NCBI GenBank assembly: GCA_002746475.1
Contig: PDOX01000004.1
Span: 1 to 5,025 of the forward strand
From: a candidate division SR1 bacterium
GTDB taxonomy: Bacteria; Patescibacteriota; Gracilibacteria; Absconditabacterales; Absconditicoccaceae
Reading direction: 5' to 3'
Length of the DNA: 5,025 nucleotides
Shown here one piece after another: positions 4,839 to 5,025 of the stretch. Position numbers and translations under genes: made by a program. Numbering within the stretch: position 1 is the stretch's first letter; the number at the start of each line of letters is the position of its first letter. Below the pieces are notes generated by a model, which was not told the origin of the DNA, made no database searches, and was given only the letters and a program-made list of their open reading frames with translations.

Positions 4839-5025
4839 ATGAAAAAAATATGAGTATTTATAGTATCTATGTTGTGTATATTCTTTTCTAGTAATCTAGT
4901 ATGAGCACAAAATATAAATACTAATACTAACGCCAATCTTGTAACATATATCAAACAAAATCTGAGCCATATTACTGTAAATGAAAACACTATTGCTCAT
5001 AGATTATACCCCGTTATAAATCCAA
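4839..5025 (+). CDS. Partial secreted protein with signal peptide (two UGA-Gly codons)
   Basis: I do not recognise the mature part. Read with TGA as glycine from the ATG at 4839, the frame is open for 62 codons to the window edge. The N-terminus is a classic Sec signal peptide: MKK, a hydrophobic core (about residues 4-16, IGVFIVSMLCIFF), then SSNLVGA and a likely cleavage after Ala23 (V-G-A before Gln24). The TGA codons are residues 5 (4851) and 22 (4902); residue 22 sits at position -2 of the cleavage site, where a small glycine is acceptable. With the standard code the frame would stop after four residues. The mature start is Asn/Thr-rich (NINTNTNANL), a flexible linker typical of exported proteins. 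C13 is not in a lipobox. The gene follows the eno terminator. TTGATT (4791-4796) and TATATT (4808-4813) are upstream but too close together to make a convincing promoter. Confidence 0.7.

Noticed and set aside
4700..4891. A 63-codon plus-strand frame overlapping the end of eno
   Set aside because: It starts inside the enolase coding sequence, runs through the terminator hairpin, and its product resembles nothing. The signal-peptide gene in another frame explains the downstream part.
1..5025. tRNA, rRNA, CRISPR array, riboswitch or transposase
   Set aside because: I looked for cloverleaf arms, direct repeats with spacers, conserved rRNA stretches and transposase motifs on both strands and saw none.

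Overview
This A+T-rich window comes from a bacterium that reads UGA as glycine instead of stop (translation table 25). That code is known in the candidate phyla Gracilibacteria (BD1-5) and Absconditabacteria (SR1), so the organism is most likely one of these small-genome CPR/Patescibacteria. The evidence is internal. In-frame TGA codons fall exactly where family glycines belong: the G of UvrB 'RKP-G-EAPNT', the first glycine of a perfect Nudix box, and the region just before a signal-peptidase site. All five complete genes end in TAA or TAG, and TGG is used for Trp. With the standard code, three of the seven genes below would be lost or cut to fragments and a fourth would be split.

Layout. 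Bases 1-201 hold the start of a leftward gene for a highly charged protein of unknown function, which runs off the window edge. Bases 202-441 are a divergent promoter region. It has two candidate leftward promoters and one rightward promoter whose -10 is overlapped by an 8-bp inverted repeat. Next comes a type II toxin-antitoxin pair: a BrnT-like toxin (442-729, one UGA-Gly) overlapping a CopG/ribbon-helix-helix antitoxin (722-1012). A Nudix hydrolase of ADP-ribose pyrophosphatase type follows (1095-1661, ten UGA-Gly codons). Then comes a uvrB-like gene (1724-3343, two UGA-Gly). It keeps the UvrB N-terminal half (Walker A, beta-hairpin, Walker B/DESH, SATP, PTGLLDP) but stops before helicase motifs IV-VI and the UVR domain. 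It also carries a roughly 97-bp double-hairpin repeat translated in frame. Enolase (3475-4737, no UGA) follows with its own promoter and a clear Rho-independent terminator. The window closes with the start of a secreted protein whose signal peptide contains two UGA-Gly codons (4839 to the edge).

Functional picture. The genes do not form one pathway. The TA pair is a self-contained, probably self-regulated module. The Nudix enzyme is a likely nucleotide-sugar or ADP-ribose housecleaning enzyme, UvrB belongs to excision repair, and enolase to glycolysis. The most notable points are the recoded genes, the uneven use of UGA (10 of 14 Gly codons in the Nudix gene, 2 of 32 in uvrB, 0 of 40 in eno), the palindromic repeat inside uvrB, the missing C-terminal half of UvrB, and a promoter layout shared by the TA and eno genes. 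I saw no tRNA, rRNA, CRISPR array or transposase gene.
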